Source of the DNA: Hydrogenophilales bacterium 28-61-23
Lineage (GTDB): Bacteria > Pseudomonadota > Gammaproteobacteria > Burkholderiales > Thiobacillaceae
DNA: 64,000 nt
NCBI GenBank assembly: GCA_002281555.1
Contig: NCGJ01000002.1
Span: 1-64,000 of the forward strand
Reading direction: 5' to 3'
In this document: piece by piece, positions 18,313-27,137 of the stretch
Layout of the letters: every line of letters begins with the position of its first letter
Numbering within the stretch: the stretch's first letter is position 1
Translations under genes and position numbers: made by a program
The notes under the pieces: generated by a model
Database searches by the model: none
Seen by the model: the letters and a program-made list of their open reading frames with translations, nothing else
What the model was told of the DNA's origin: nothing

Positions 18313-18996
18313 ATGAATACACATAAAGATCCGACTTCCAGTGAAAACCGTCCCGCGGTCGATGAACAACGCCGCCGCCTGACCAAAGGCGGCTTGGCCG
18401 CGCCCATCGTCATTGGCGCTTTGTTGAGCCGCCCCGTGCTGGGCGCCGCACCGCACAACTGCACCATCTCCGGCCAGATCTCAGGCAATGTCTCCACCCA
18501 TGGCACTCCTGTTGACTGCAAGACCTTGGGACGTTCTCCCGGATACTGGAAAACCCATAACCCATGGCCCAACCCGACCGTCTATGGCTCCCCGGCCGCG
18601 GGCACATGCGTTACCAACGCGACCGTTGGCACGCGCTTCAATGGATTCCAGATCAACGGCGCGACTTTTCTAGCCGCTTTCAGGTGCAAGAAAGGCGTTG
18701 TACTTGATCCTCAAAGCACGGATTGGAGCACCACCACAACAAAGGCCACCATGTTGCAGGTTCTGAACACCGGTGGCGGCCTCAATGACACGGCAATCTT
18801 CGCTTTAGGCCGCGCAACAGTCGCTTCCTTGTTGAATTCTCTTTTTTACGCACCCAATTACCCGCTCAAACCGGAGCAGGTTATCGCCATGTTCAATGCA
18901 GTCTATCTGGGCGGGAAATATCAGGTTAACCCGACCACCTTCTGGGATCGCGATCAGGTAAAGATTTACTTCGAAAGCCTTTACGGTAGCCTCTGA
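18313..18996 (+). CDS. Secreted GYWK-motif protein, possible HPr-rel-A substrate
   Basis: 227 residues with an N-terminal export signal of twin-arginine appearance (EQRRRLTKGGLAAPIVIGAL, cleavage probably after VLGAA). The mature part has four cysteines and the motif LGRSPGYWKTHNPWP, a GYWK-type sequence seen in many secreted or surface proteins, then a region resembling a small enzyme-like or binding domain I do not recognise. It ends FESLYGSL, a serine one from the end. It lies 130 bases after the HPr-rel-A cassette under its own sigma-54-type promoter and is followed by a bidirectional terminator. That it is the cassette's substrate is inference from adjacency; a cell-surface role is likely. 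Confidence 0.7.
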   Translation: MNTHKDPTSSENRPAVDEQRRRLTKGGLAAPIVIGALLSRPVLGAAPHNCTISGQISGNVSTHGTPVDCKTLGRSPGYWKTHNPWPNPTVYGSPAAGTCVTNATVGTRFNGFQINGATFLAAFRCKKGVVLDPQSTDWSTTTTKATMLQVLNTGGGLNDTAIFALGRATVASLLNSLFYAPNYPLKPEQVIAMFNAVYLGGKYQVNPTTFWDRDQVKIYFESLYGSL

Positions 18997-19027
18997 ACGA
19001 ATTGGCGGTTTTGTCAAAAGAAGCAAC

Positions 19028-19056
19028 AAAAAGGGCGCCTAGAAGGCGCCCTTTTT
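19028..19056. terminator. Bidirectional rho-independent terminator
   Basis: AAAAAGGGCGCC-TAGAA-GGCGCCCTTTTT: a seven-pair GC stem flanked by A5 and T5 tracts, placed between the convergent GYWK gene and fbp. It can terminate transcription from both sides. Confidence 0.92.
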
Positions 19057-19077
19057 ACATGGCCTGTACAGCGCCCA

Positions 19078-20082
19078 TCAATTCCGGTGATACCCCAGCA
19101 CCACCTCGACCTCATTCCTCGAACCCAGAATCACCGGCACGCGCTGGTGCAGGTTTTCCGGGGTCATGTCCAGAATGCGTTCGTACCCGGTTGAAGACAG
19201 GCCGCCGGCCTGTTCGACGATGAAACTCATCGGGTTGGCTTCGTAAAGCAGGCGTAGCTTGCCGGCCTTGCTGGCGTCCTTGGTATCGCGCGGGTACATG
19301 AAGATGCCGCCGCGGGTCAGGATGCGATGCACTTCGGCCACCATCGAGGCGACCCAGCGCATGTTGAAGTCACGCCCGCGCGGGCCGGTGCTGCCTTCCA
19401 GACATTCCGCGACATAGCGCTGCACCGGCGCTTCCCAGAAACGTTGGTTGGAGGCGTTGATGGCGAACTCCTTGGTGTCGGCTGGAATCTTCATGCCCGG
19501 GTGGGTCAGCACGAACTCGCCGATGTCGCGGTCCAGCGTGAAGCCGTTGACGCCGTGGCCGGTGGTCAGCACCAGCATCGTCGAAGAACCGTACAGCGCA
19601 TAGCCGGCGCAGACCTGTTTGACGCCCGGTTGAAGGAAATCGACTTCGGCGGCGGCGCGGTTGGGTACCGGCGCGCGCAGGATGGAGAAGATGGTGCCGA
19701 CCGAGATGTTGATGTCGACGTTGCTGGAACCATCGAGCGGATCGAACACCATCAGGTATTTGCCGAGCGGATATTTGTTCGGAATCGGGTAAACCTCATC
19801 CATTTCTTCCGAAGCCATGCCGGCCAGGTGACCGGCCCATTCGTTGTGGCGGATCATCATTTCATTGGTGATCACGTCCAGTTTCTTCTGGGTTTCGCCC
19901 TGCACGTTCTCGGTTTCCAGCGCGCCCATAACGCCGATCAACGCGCCCTTGTTCACCGCGTTGGAGATGGTCTTGATGGCCGTGACGACATCGTTCAGCA
20001 AGGCGGTGAAGTCGCCGGTTGCGCCGGCAATGTGACGCTGTTCTTCGATGATGAATTGGGTAAGCGTGGTGCCGGTATGCAT
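19078..20082 (-). CDS. fbp: Class I fructose-1,6-bisphosphatase
   Basis: Hydrolyses fructose-1,6-bisphosphate in gluconeogenesis and, in autotrophs, the Calvin cycle. 334 residues, close to the E. coli length. Metal and substrate motifs are visible: [29 protein letters not shown] (metal-binding DPLDGSS) and the C-terminal [11 protein letters not shown] and [23 protein letters not shown] 20082 ([17 protein letters not shown]) matches the family. It is the last gene of the minus-strand run and ends at the bidirectional terminator; 72 bases separate it from the TonB-like gene, so it may have its own promoter. Confidence 0.97.
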   Translation of the reverse strand: MHTGTTLTQFIIEEQRHIAGATGDFTALLNDVVTAIKTISNAVNKGALIGVMGALETENVQGETQKKLDVITNEMMIRHNEWAGHLAGMASEEMDEVYPIPNKYPLGKYLMVFDPLDGSSNVDINISVGTIFSILRAPVPNRAAAEVDFLQPGVKQVCAGYALYGSSTMLVLTTGHGVNGFTLDRDIGEFVLTHPGMKIPADTKEFAINASNQRFWEAPVQRYVAECLEGSTGPRGRDFNMRWVASMVAEVHRILTRGGIFMYPRDTKDASKAGKLRLLYEANPMSFIVEQAGGLSSTGYERILDMTPENLHQRVPVILGSRNEVEVVLGYHRN

Positions 20083-20154
20083 GAAGCGCTCTTTCGGTAA
20101 ATTGGAAAGCGGCGATTTTACGATTTACTGGCTTTATCGGTACAACAGAAATTC

Positions 20155-21108
20155 TTATTGCGTCGTCAGTTGATCGGAACGTGTGAATGTCCAGCTACGC
20201 GTAATACCGAGAATATCCACCTTCTTGCGGATGGCTTCCGGGAAACGCGGAAACGGCGCGGACATTTCCACGATCTTGATCGCGGCCGCATCGAGCACCC
20301 TGGAGCCGGACGAGCGCTCGATCTGGATCGATTCGATCGCGCCGCTCTCGAAGATGTTCACCGTCAGCATCAGGGTGCCATAAAGGCTGTTGCGCTTGGC
20401 CGCCTCCGGGTAATTCATGTTGCCTACCCGCTCGACCTTGATGCGCCAATCTTCCACGTACTGCGCGAAGGTGAATTCCTGCGCGCGCGCGCCGACAAAC
20501 ATGCGACGCGGACGCTTCTGATATTCCTCGCGCCCCTGATCGATACGGGCCTGCAGGCGCGCCATTTCCAGACTGCGCGAAGCCAGGTCCATCGGGGCGG
20601 GGTTCGGCGGGGTTGGAATAGGCGGGCGCGGATCGGCGACCGGGTCGGGCTTCTGTTCCGGCGCTTTGTAATCCGACTTGATCTGCCGCATCAGCGCCTT
20701 GGTCTGCTGTTCCAGAGCCTGCACACGCGCGTTGAACTCGGCTTCGGCGCTTTGCGCCTGGTCGCGCTCAGCCGCCGGCAACGGCGATTTGGCCTGGCGG
20801 TCGTCATCGACATTGCCGCCGCCATCCAGATTCGCCTGCGCCAGCACGTCGGCCTGCAGTGGTTTTGCCTTGGTTTTGGCATTGACCAGCACCACATCGA
20901 TAGGCGGCGAGGTGTTCTCGAACAGCTTCGGGTTGGCCGCCGTGAACTGCATGCCGAAGATGGCCAGCACATGGATGATGGCCGAGATCAGGATCGCCTG
21001 CGTGAAGCGGTCATCCCAATCGACCGATGTGCGCGGCGCATAAGGCAGCGGCGCCAGAACATCGGCCAGGAAGCTCTTCAGATGCTGAGCTGAGTCAAGA
21101 AGCGACAT
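20155..21108 (-). CDS. TonB C-terminal domain protein (energy transducer type)
   Basis: 317 residues: a short cytoplasmic start (MSLLDSAQHLKSFLADVL), one membrane helix (QAILISAIIHVLAIFGMQF), a periplasmic coiled and Pro-rich spacer (PEQKPDPVADPRPPIPTPP), and a C-terminal TonB domain (YPEAAKRNSLYGTLMLTVNI to SSGSRVLDAAAIKIVE). Such proteins couple the proton motive force to outer-membrane transport, but no ExbB/ExbD or TonB-dependent receptor is nearby. ATG 21108 overlaps the 3' end of the RNB gene by 31 bases; longer in-frame extensions are antisense-like in composition. Confidence 0.88.
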   Translation of the reverse strand: MSLLDSAQHLKSFLADVLAPLPYAPRTSVDWDDRFTQAILISAIIHVLAIFGMQFTAANPKLFENTSPPIDVVLVNAKTKAKPLQADVLAQANLDGGGNVDDDRQAKSPLPAAERDQAQSAEAEFNARVQALEQQTKALMRQIKSDYKAPEQKPDPVADPRPPIPTPPNPAPMDLASRSLEMARLQARIDQGREEYQKRPRRMFVGARAQEFTFAQYVEDWRIKVERVGNMNYPEAAKRNSLYGTLMLTVNIFESGAIESIQIERSSGSRVLDAAAIKIVEMSAPFPRFPEAIRKKVDILGITRSWTFTRSDQLTTQ

Positions 21109-22928
21109 GTCAGATCGATGTCGAGCAAGTCGATATCCGCCACCGCGACGCGTATCCGCTCGCCCGGATTCAACGTCGGCGCGCCGACGACTTTGGCGAC
21201 GAAGGGCAAACCATCCAGCCGAATCAGGTTCTCGCGCCAGACCGAGGCGTCGATCTCCTGGATGCCTTCCTGGCGCAGCCAGCGCAAGCACCAGTAACGC
21301 TCCATGCCGCGCTGGAATTCGTTATAGGCATCGTGGGCAAGCTCGAAATCGCGCACGGCGGCGAACAGCATCTGATCGTTGCCGGCATGCGGCGGCGTTT
21401 CTTCGCGCGCCACGGCCAGGATCTGGCGTTGATTCAGCAAATCGACGTAACGGCGCAGCGGCGAGGTGCTCCAGGTGTAATGCGCAACGCCCAGCCCCTC
21501 GTGCGGCGCGGGCTTCAGCGTCATGCGCACCTTGCCGCCGGTTTGTGCGCGATAAATCCCCGCCACGTTGCGATCCGCCAGCATGCCGCCCCAGCGGCTG
21601 TTGGCCAGAATCATCATTTCCGAAACCAGCTTGTCGATCGGGTTGCCGCGCTGGCGCGGCACGATATCGACACGTTCCGCGTCCTTTTCACCGCTCACCT
21701 TGAACACGTAATCGTGGCGCTGCACCTGATCCGCCTTGCCACGCCCGATTTCGAGTTGCTTGGCGAAGCCATACAGCCATTCCAGTTCGCGCCGGAAAGC
21801 GTAGTCCGCGCCAGGCTGGCCGATGCTGGCTTCGTTGAACAAGGGTTCCAGCGTCTCATGGCGCAGATTGGCCGCGATGCGGATCAAATCGGCCTTGGTG
21901 GACAGGCTCTGGATGACGTAATCCGGCCCGACTTCCACATACAGCGAAAGCGCCGGGCAATCGCGATTCTCGGCCAGGGTGTACTGCTCAATGAGGCCTT
22001 CCGGCAGCATGGTGATCTTGTCGCCCGGCATATAGATGGTCGACAAGCGCGTCGCCGCCAGCTTGTCGAGATCGGAACCCGGCGTGATGCCCAGCGCCGG
22101 CGCGGCGATGTGGATGCCAACGCGGACCGAACCGTCGGCGCGGAAAATCACCGAAAACGCATCGTCGATCTCGGTGGTCGAGGCATCGTCGATGCTGAAT
22201 GCCGGCGCGTCGCCGGCCGGCAATTCGGGCGGCGGCAACGGCGCGGCCAATGCCGGGAAAGCCAGGCCGCGCGGGAAGTGGGTCAGAAAAAAAGCCTGGC
22301 GATGGAATTCGAGGCTGGATGGAATCGCTCCGCATTTATCGAGCAGACGCACGGCGGAAAGATTGGTTTCGGCGCAAGCATCCGACAGCGCCTTGAACTC
22401 GAGGCTGTTCTTGTCCGGCTTGTGCGCCAGCTCGAACACCTTGGCGCGGATCACTTCCGGCAACTCGCCGCGCACCAGCATGGCAACCCATTCGGCGCGC
22501 AACGCGGCCTCGCGCGCCTTGCGCTCCAAGCCCAGCTTGGCCGCGGCCAGAGTTTCCGCCGGCGCGGCCTTGTAGCGTCCCTTGCCCTTTTTCTGGAAAT
22601 AGATCGGCGCCTGATGCAAGGCAAGCGCGATGGCGGTGGCTTCCGGCGCATCCGGTTTGCGGCCGAAATATTCCTGCGCCAAAGCCTCGAAGCCAAACTC
22701 TTCGCCGCCCGCGACTTCCCAGAGGAAATCGAGATCGAGTTCCTCGCGCAACGCGCGCGCGCTCTCCATCACCTGCGCCGGCGCGGGCGCGGCGTAACGC
22801 AGCAACACATGCGCCGCCTTCAGCTTGCCGCGCTTGCCGTGCTGGGATTCGATCTGCAGCGAACTGTCCTGTTCCGACAGGATGGTGCCGGCCTTGATAT
22901 CGCCGTCTTCTTCATAAAGAACGTACAT
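21078..22928 (-). CDS. Ribonuclease II family (RNB domain) exoribonuclease
   Basis: 616-residue 3'-5' exoribonuclease of the RNB family. Catalytic aspartates lie in FSIDDASTTEIDDAFSV and the downstream RNB motifs HIAAPALGITPGSDLDK and YTWSTSPLRRYVDLLNQRQ are intact, followed by a C-terminal S1-like strand region. The N-terminal part (MYVLYEEDGDIKAGTIL) resembles the group of short RNase II homologues in betaproteobacteria rather than full RNase R. It overlaps the downstream TonB-like gene, and the esterase gene ends 44 bases downstream of position 22928, so the set is probably one operon. Confidence 0.93.
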   Translation of the reverse strand: MYVLYEEDGDIKAGTILSEQDSSLQIESQHGKRGKLKAAHVLLRYAAPAPAQVMESARALREELDLDFLWEVAGGEEFGFEALAQEYFGRKPDAPEATAIALALHQAPIYFQKKGKGRYKAAPAETLAAAKLGLERKAREAALRAEWVAMLVRGELPEVIRAKVFELAHKPDKNSLEFKALSDACAETNLSAVRLLDKCGAIPSSLEFHRQAFFLTHFPRGLAFPALAAPLPPPELPAGDAPAFSIDDASTTEIDDAFSVIFRADGSVRVGIHIAAPALGITPGSDLDKLAATRLSTIYMPGDKITMLPEGLIEQYTLAENRDCPALSLYVEVGPDYVIQSLSTKADLIRIAANLRHETLEPLFNEASIGQPGADYAFRRELEWLYGFAKQLEIGRGKADQVQRHDYVFKVSGEKDAERVDIVPRQRGNPIDKLVSEMMILANSRWGGMLADRNVAGIYRAQTGGKVRMTLKPAPHEGLGVAHYTWSTSPLRRYVDLLNQRQILAVAREETPPHAGNDQMLFAAVRDFELAHDAYNEFQRGMERYWCLRWLRQEGIQEIDASVWRENLIRLDGLPFVAKVVGAPTLNPGERIRVAVADIDLLDIDLTCRFLTQLSI

Positions 22929-22972
22929 AAAGAGCTACCCGCGGGCCTTTCGTTGATGCGTAAAAATGGGGT

Positions 22973-23539
22973 TCAAAAAGCCAGGATGGCGGGAATGTAT
23001 TCGTTGAACCGGGAGAAACCGTGATCGCCGCCGTCCAGCACAACCTGCTGCGCGCCGGTGTAATACCTCACCGCCTCGCGGTAGTCGAGCACTTCATCGC
23101 CGGTTTCCGCCAGCAACAGATAACGCTCCGGCCGGGTAATCGCGGCAACCGCGCAAGCGTCCAGCGCCGCCGCGTGTTCGCCGCTGAACACATACTCCTC
23201 GCCGCTATGCCAGTTCTTCTGGGTCTGGCCGACCAGATTGGCGAGTTTTTTGTGGCAGGCCACGCACGGATTGACCAGAACCGCCCTGAGGTCGTGTTTT
23301 TCGGCCAGCCAGGTCGCGTAATAACCGCCCAGCGAACTGCCGATCAACTTGACCGGTTGCGCCTTGCTCAAGCTGGCGACGATCAGATCGTCCAGCAGCC
23401 GAATGGCATCGGCCGGCCGATGCGGCAAATCGGGGCAGACATAAGCCTCGCCCAGGCCGCGCTGGTTGAGCCATACGCCGAGATCGCGCGCCTTGCCTGA
23501 GCGGGAAGAACTGTTGAAACCGTGGATATAGAGCAACAT
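22973..23539 (-). CDS. YqiA/YcfP-family alpha/beta-fold esterase
   Basis: 188 residues, MLLYIHGFNSSSRSGKA at the start, with nucleophile elbow IGSSLGGYYATWLAE, catalytic Asp in LLLAETGDEVLDY and His in DGGDHGFSRF. This is the short YqiA-type hydrolase family, whose natural substrate is uncertain. The first ATG (23539) is preferred over an in-frame TTG two codons upstream. It starts 9 bases after the lipoprotein gene and appears to be part of the long minus-strand operon. Confidence 0.9.
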   Translation of the reverse strand: MLLYIHGFNSSSRSGKARDLGVWLNQRGLGEAYVCPDLPHRPADAIRLLDDLIVASLSKAQPVKLIGSSLGGYYATWLAEKHDLRAVLVNPCVACHKKLANLVGQTQKNWHSGEEYVFSGEHAAALDACAVAAITRPERYLLLAETGDEVLDYREAVRYYTGAQQVVLDGGDHGFSRFNEYIPAILAF

Positions 23540-23548
23540 CGACAAGAC

Positions 23549-24226
23549 CTATGTGTTGGCGGGCCGCACCCGCGTCAGCCACGCGATGACCGCATCCAGC
23601 ACTTGCGCGCTGGCCTGGCCCAGACCCGCCGCGGCGCCAGCGGCGTCCGCGCCGGTCAACGGCACATCGGCGACAAATACTTGCTGGCCGATCAGGCGCG
23701 CCGAACTTCTCCGCACCAGCTCGACTTCCAGCTTGACCCGCGCGCGACCCGGCGTTTGCGTGGCGTCGTGAAAAAACTCGTGCAGTCTGAAATTCATCTG
23801 ATATTCGCCTTGCACGCCGGCCCCCAACGGCACGACACCGGCATAGAAACCGCTGGCGATCAAACGTTCGCGTAACAACGTATGCAGGCGCTTGGGCGGG
23901 GCTTCGTTCCAGAATGCGTACTGATACTGCGCCTGCGTGCCGGGCGTCCGGCTGTAGATCAGATGCAGATTCTGGCCAAAGCCGCCGGCCTCGGCCTCGC
24001 GCAGCAACAAGATCGGCTTCTCGGCATTGCCGGAATCCTTGGCCGCGACCGCGGACGGCGCGGCAAGCGGCGGAACTTCCAGCACGAAATAGCGGATAGG
24101 CTGCGCGCGCGCGCCGGGCAGACTGCAAGCCGAGATGCCAAGCAAACTGGATATGGCAAGAAAAACGCCGAGCAATATGCCTATCGACGCCAGCGCGTTT
24201 CGATGCTTCGGGTTGATCGGTTTCAT
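23549..24226 (-). CDS. ABC-type transport auxiliary lipoprotein (PqiC/DUF330-like)
   Basis: 225 residues with a lipoprotein signal: basic start MKPINPKHRNALAS, hydrophobic core and lipobox LGISAC, so the mature protein is lipid-anchored, probably in the outer membrane. The rest matches the auxiliary lipoprotein family (YFVLEVPPL near the start, IASGFYAGVVP, LIGQQVFVADVPL). These work with MlaD-type proteins in lipid transport between membranes. The start overlaps the MlaD gene stop by four bases, fitting a common complex. Confidence 0.88.
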   Translation of the reverse strand: MKPINPKHRNALASIGILLGVFLAISSLLGISACSLPGARAQPIRYFVLEVPPLAAPSAVAAKDSGNAEKPILLLREAEAGGFGQNLHLIYSRTPGTQAQYQYAFWNEAPPKRLHTLLRERLIASGFYAGVVPLGAGVQGEYQMNFRLHEFFHDATQTPGRARVKLEVELVRRSSARLIGQQVFVADVPLTGADAAGAAAGLGQASAQVLDAVIAWLTRVRPANT

Positions 24227-25203
24227 TGTTCCCCCGGCCCGAATTCAGCCTTGTGCGGGCCATAAAGTATGCGGCCAGGATCGGCGAACTCCTGGCTGGT
24301 GGCTTGCAGTGTATCGCTGGAAGCGCGGAACGCCTGCGCCGTCGTCTGCAATTCCTGCATGCCCAGATCCAGGCTGAGCCGAAGCTGGGATTGCATGTCG
24401 CGCAGGCTGGTGTCCAAGGTATTCAGTGTCGTGCGGGTGGCGCCCAGCGTGCTTTCCGCATCGCTGGCCAGCCGGTCCAGACGTTGGCTGGTTTTCTCCG
24501 CCAGCAGCTCCCCGTTGCGCAGCAGAGCGCGGCTGTCGCGCAGAACCGGGCTCAACTCGGCGCCGACCGCATCCATCCGCGCCGCCGCCTGGCGCGCCGC
24601 GACCAGCGTGGCGCCCAACTCGGGCCCCAGCTGGCGCAGTTCTCCGGTGACGCCGGCCACATTGACCAGAATGCTGGTGAACGCTTTCTGGTTGTCGTCG
24701 GAGAGCAACTGATTGACGCGCACCACCGCCTCGCCGCCCGCCTTGCCCAAACCTTCCAGCGTGTTGGAGATGCGCGCCATTTGCGGCACGCCTTCGTCGA
24801 TGACCGGATACGCCTCGCCTTTCGGCGCGGGCCCGATATCCGCCCCGCCCATCCAGACATTGTCGAGATCCACCGCGGCAAGGCCAGTCACCAGATTCCG
24901 ATTGACCACCGCCTCGGCGCCCTCCCAGACCGGGGTGCGCGCATCCACCTCGAGTATCACGCGCACCGTCTTGGCCTGCCCCGGCAGGATCGTGTAATCG
25001 GCCACCTTGCCGACCTTGATGCCCTGCATACGCACATCGCTGTTGATTTGCAGGCCTTCCAGCGACTGGTTCTGGAAGTACACGGTATACCGGCGCACCT
25101 CCTGTTCGCTGCTGCCACTGAGCCAGTAAAAGCCTGCCGCCATCGCAAGCATGAGCGATACCACGGCGAAACCGACCCAGGCATAGCGCGCATCAGATTC
25201 CAT
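24223..25203 (-). CDS. MlaD-family periplasmic lipid-transport protein
   Basis: 326 residues: one N-terminal membrane helix (WVGFAVVSLMLAMAAGFYWL), a single MCE/MlaD domain (YTVYFQNQSLEGLQINSDV, MQGIKVGKVADYTI, LVTGLAAVDL) and a long C-terminal helical region (about 150-305) likely to form a bundle or tube. It would be the periplasmic substrate-binding part of the Mla-like ABC system formed with the flanking genes. ATG 25203 overlaps the ATPase gene by 11 bases, typical of translational coupling. Confidence 0.93.
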   Translation of the reverse strand: MESDARYAWVGFAVVSLMLAMAAGFYWLSGSSEQEVRRYTVYFQNQSLEGLQINSDVRMQGIKVGKVADYTILPGQAKTVRVILEVDARTPVWEGAEAVVNRNLVTGLAAVDLDNVWMGGADIGPAPKGEAYPVIDEGVPQMARISNTLEGLGKAGGEAVVRVNQLLSDDNQKAFTSILVNVAGVTGELRQLGPELGATLVAARQAAARMDAVGAELSPVLRDSRALLRNGELLAEKTSQRLDRLASDAESTLGATRTTLNTLDTSLRDMQSQLRLSLDLGMQELQTTAQAFRASSDTLQATSQEFADPGRILYGPHKAEFGPGEQ

Positions 25204-25990
25204 CTTCAAACTCCTCCCGTCCTCTCTGCCCCGAATGCGCGGAAAAATAGTCCCGTATCCAGTCATGTTCGAGTTTGGCGACAGCCGCCACCGGCCCATT
25301 GGCGATCACTTTGCCGCCATGCAGCACGATGACCCGATCAACCATACCCCAGAGGGTATCGAGGTCATGCGTGGCCATCAACGCCGTCAGCCCAAGACTG
25401 TCGCACAGCACACGCAACAGATGATCGAATTCTCGCGCGCTGATCGGATCGAGGCCGGAAGTCGGTTCGTCGAGGAACAGCAGTTCCGGCTCCAGGGCCA
25501 GCGCGCGCGCCAGGGCGGCGCGTTTTTTCATGCCGCCGGAAAGCTCGCTCGGTCTTTTGTCAGCGGCTGAAATCGGCAAACCCACGAGCCGGATTTTCAT
25601 GTTGACCACTTCATCGCGCAGCTTGGGCGGCAAATCGGTATGTTCGACCAGCGGCGCGGCCACGTTTTCGGCCACGGTCAGCGACGAAAACAACGCGCCC
25701 TCCTGAAACAACACGCCATAACGGCTGCGCACCCGACTCAGGTGGCTGCGCGACAAATCACAGATATCGTCGCCGAACAGGCGCACACGCCCTTCGCTCG
25801 GACGATTCAAACCAATGCATTCGCGCAGCAATACGCTCTTGCCGGTACCGCTGCCGCCGATCAGGGCAACCACCTCGCCGCGCCCGATCGAGAAGTCGAC
25901 GCCCCGGTGCAGCCATTGCCCGGCCAAGTGGGTATGCAAGCGCTCGACCTGCAAAACCGGTTCGGCCGCGCCCGCGTCTGTATCGCGCAC
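25193..25990 (-). CDS. MlaF-like ABC transporter ATP-binding protein
   Basis: 265-residue ATPase that powers the MlaE-type permease. Walker A GGSGTGKS, Q-loop YGVLFQEGALF, signature LSGGM, Walker B LLFLDEPTSGLDP and switch His in MATHDLDT are all present. It starts with GTG (25990), overlapping the permease stop by one base. The order permease-ATPase-MlaD-lipoprotein is that of a complete retrograde or anterograde phospholipid transporter, lacking only a separate MlaC-type shuttle. Confidence 0.95.
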   Translation of the reverse strand: MRDTDAGAAEPVLQVERLHTHLAGQWLHRGVDFSIGRGEVVALIGGSGTGKSVLLRECIGLNRPSEGRVRLFGDDICDLSRSHLSRVRSRYGVLFQEGALFSSLTVAENVAAPLVEHTDLPPKLRDEVVNMKIRLVGLPISAADKRPSELSGGMKKRAALARALALEPELLFLDEPTSGLDPISAREFDHLLRVLCDSLGLTALMATHDLDTLWGMVDRVIVLHGGKVIANGPVAAVAKLEHDWIRDYFSAHSGQRGREEFEDGI

Positions 25991-27111
25991 TAGATGATCT
26001 CCGGGAACGCCATGGCGAAAAACGCATCGATCAAAATCACCGCGACCAGGCTCTGCACCACCGTGCTGGTGGTGAAGTCACCGACGCTGCGCGCATCGCG
26101 GCTGACCGCAAAACCGTTGCGACATGCGATCAACGCGATCGCGGCCGCGAATATCGGCGTTTTGGACAGACCGAACAGTACCGTATTGACCGGCAACACC
26201 GATTTCAGCCGTTCAAAGAAGGTGTAGTAAGTGATATCCAGCTGCGCATTGGCCACCAGCGCGGCGCCGAGCACGCCCATGACATCGCCGATGAAAGTGA
26301 GCAGCGGCATGGCAATAATGATCGCCAGGACGCGCGGCAGCACCAGCACCTGAACCGGCGACAAACCCAGCGTGGTGATGGCGTCGATTTCCTCGGTCAC
26401 CTTCATCGCGCCGATTTGCGCGGTAAACGCCGCGCCGGAGCGACCCGCGATCAAAATCGCCGTCAACATCGGCGACAGCTCGCGCGTCACGGCCAGCGAA
26501 ACGCCATCGACGATAAAAATATTGGCGCCGAATTTTTGCACCTGGATGCCGAGCAGAAATGCGAACACCACGCCGATCAGGAAAGTCATCAACATGACGA
26601 TAGGCAACGCATTCAGGCCCACGATTTCAAGTTGGGTCGTGCATTCACGCAGCCTGAGCAAGTTCGGATGCCGCGCGGCATCCGCCGCCGCCTCGGCGAT
26701 GCGGCCGAAAAAAGCGAATTGCTCGATCAGCAGTCTGGTCAGCCGCGCCGCATTGCGCCCGATCAACGGCAACAAGGCCACCCCGCGCTTGCGCGGCGGA
26801 GCACGCGCATCGAGGCGGTCGGCGATCAGGTGGATCAGGGTGAGTTGAGCTTCGCTGAATGCGACCAGGTCGACACTCGGCCACACCACGCCTTTTGCGC
26901 GCAAACGGTTCACCAGCAACATCACGCCCGCGCTGTCGAGCGCAACCAGGTCGCTGGCATCGATCCGCACGCTACGGTCGTACGAAACCGAAGCGGCGGT
27001 CAACAATCGATCGACCTGCTCAAGATGATTGATGCACCAGCGGCCGCCCGGTTTGAGCAGGCAGCCGGCATCGGACAAAACGCATTCCAGGCTGGGACTG
27101 GCGTCGCGCAT
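25990..27111 (-). CDS. MlaE-family permease with N-terminal STAS-like domain
   Basis: 373 residues. The first ~110 residues (MRDASPSLECVLSDAG, then VRIDASDLVALDSAGVMLLVNRL) form a STAS/MlaB-like domain, fused to a MlaE permease with five or six membrane helices (VMLMTFLIGVVFAFLLGIQ, LSPMLTAILIAGRSGAAFTA, VTEEIDAI, LVLPRVLAIIIAMPLL). In E. coli MlaB and MlaE are separate proteins. ATG 27111 is chosen because it leaves a 26-base gap to the mpl stop and opens the STAS domain correctly; longer frames run into mpl. It heads the lipid-transport part of the operon. Confidence 0.92.
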   Translation of the reverse strand: MRDASPSLECVLSDAGCLLKPGGRWCINHLEQVDRLLTAASVSYDRSVRIDASDLVALDSAGVMLLVNRLRAKGVVWPSVDLVAFSEAQLTLIHLIADRLDARAPPRKRGVALLPLIGRNAARLTRLLIEQFAFFGRIAEAAADAARHPNLLRLRECTTQLEIVGLNALPIVMLMTFLIGVVFAFLLGIQVQKFGANIFIVDGVSLAVTRELSPMLTAILIAGRSGAAFTAQIGAMKVTEEIDAITTLGLSPVQVLVLPRVLAIIIAMPLLTFIGDVMGVLGAALVANAQLDITYYTFFERLKSVLPVNTVLFGLSKTPIFAAAIALIACRNGFAVSRDARSVGDFTTSTVVQSLVAVILIDAFFAMAFPEII

Positions 27112-27137
27112 CAGGCTAGGGGCCGGGTATTGGCCAT

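Noticed and set aside
18313-18996. GYWK protein as a lasso-peptide precursor
   Set aside because: At 227 residues with an export signal it is far too long, and no asparagine-synthase-like cyclase or leader peptidase is encoded nearby.
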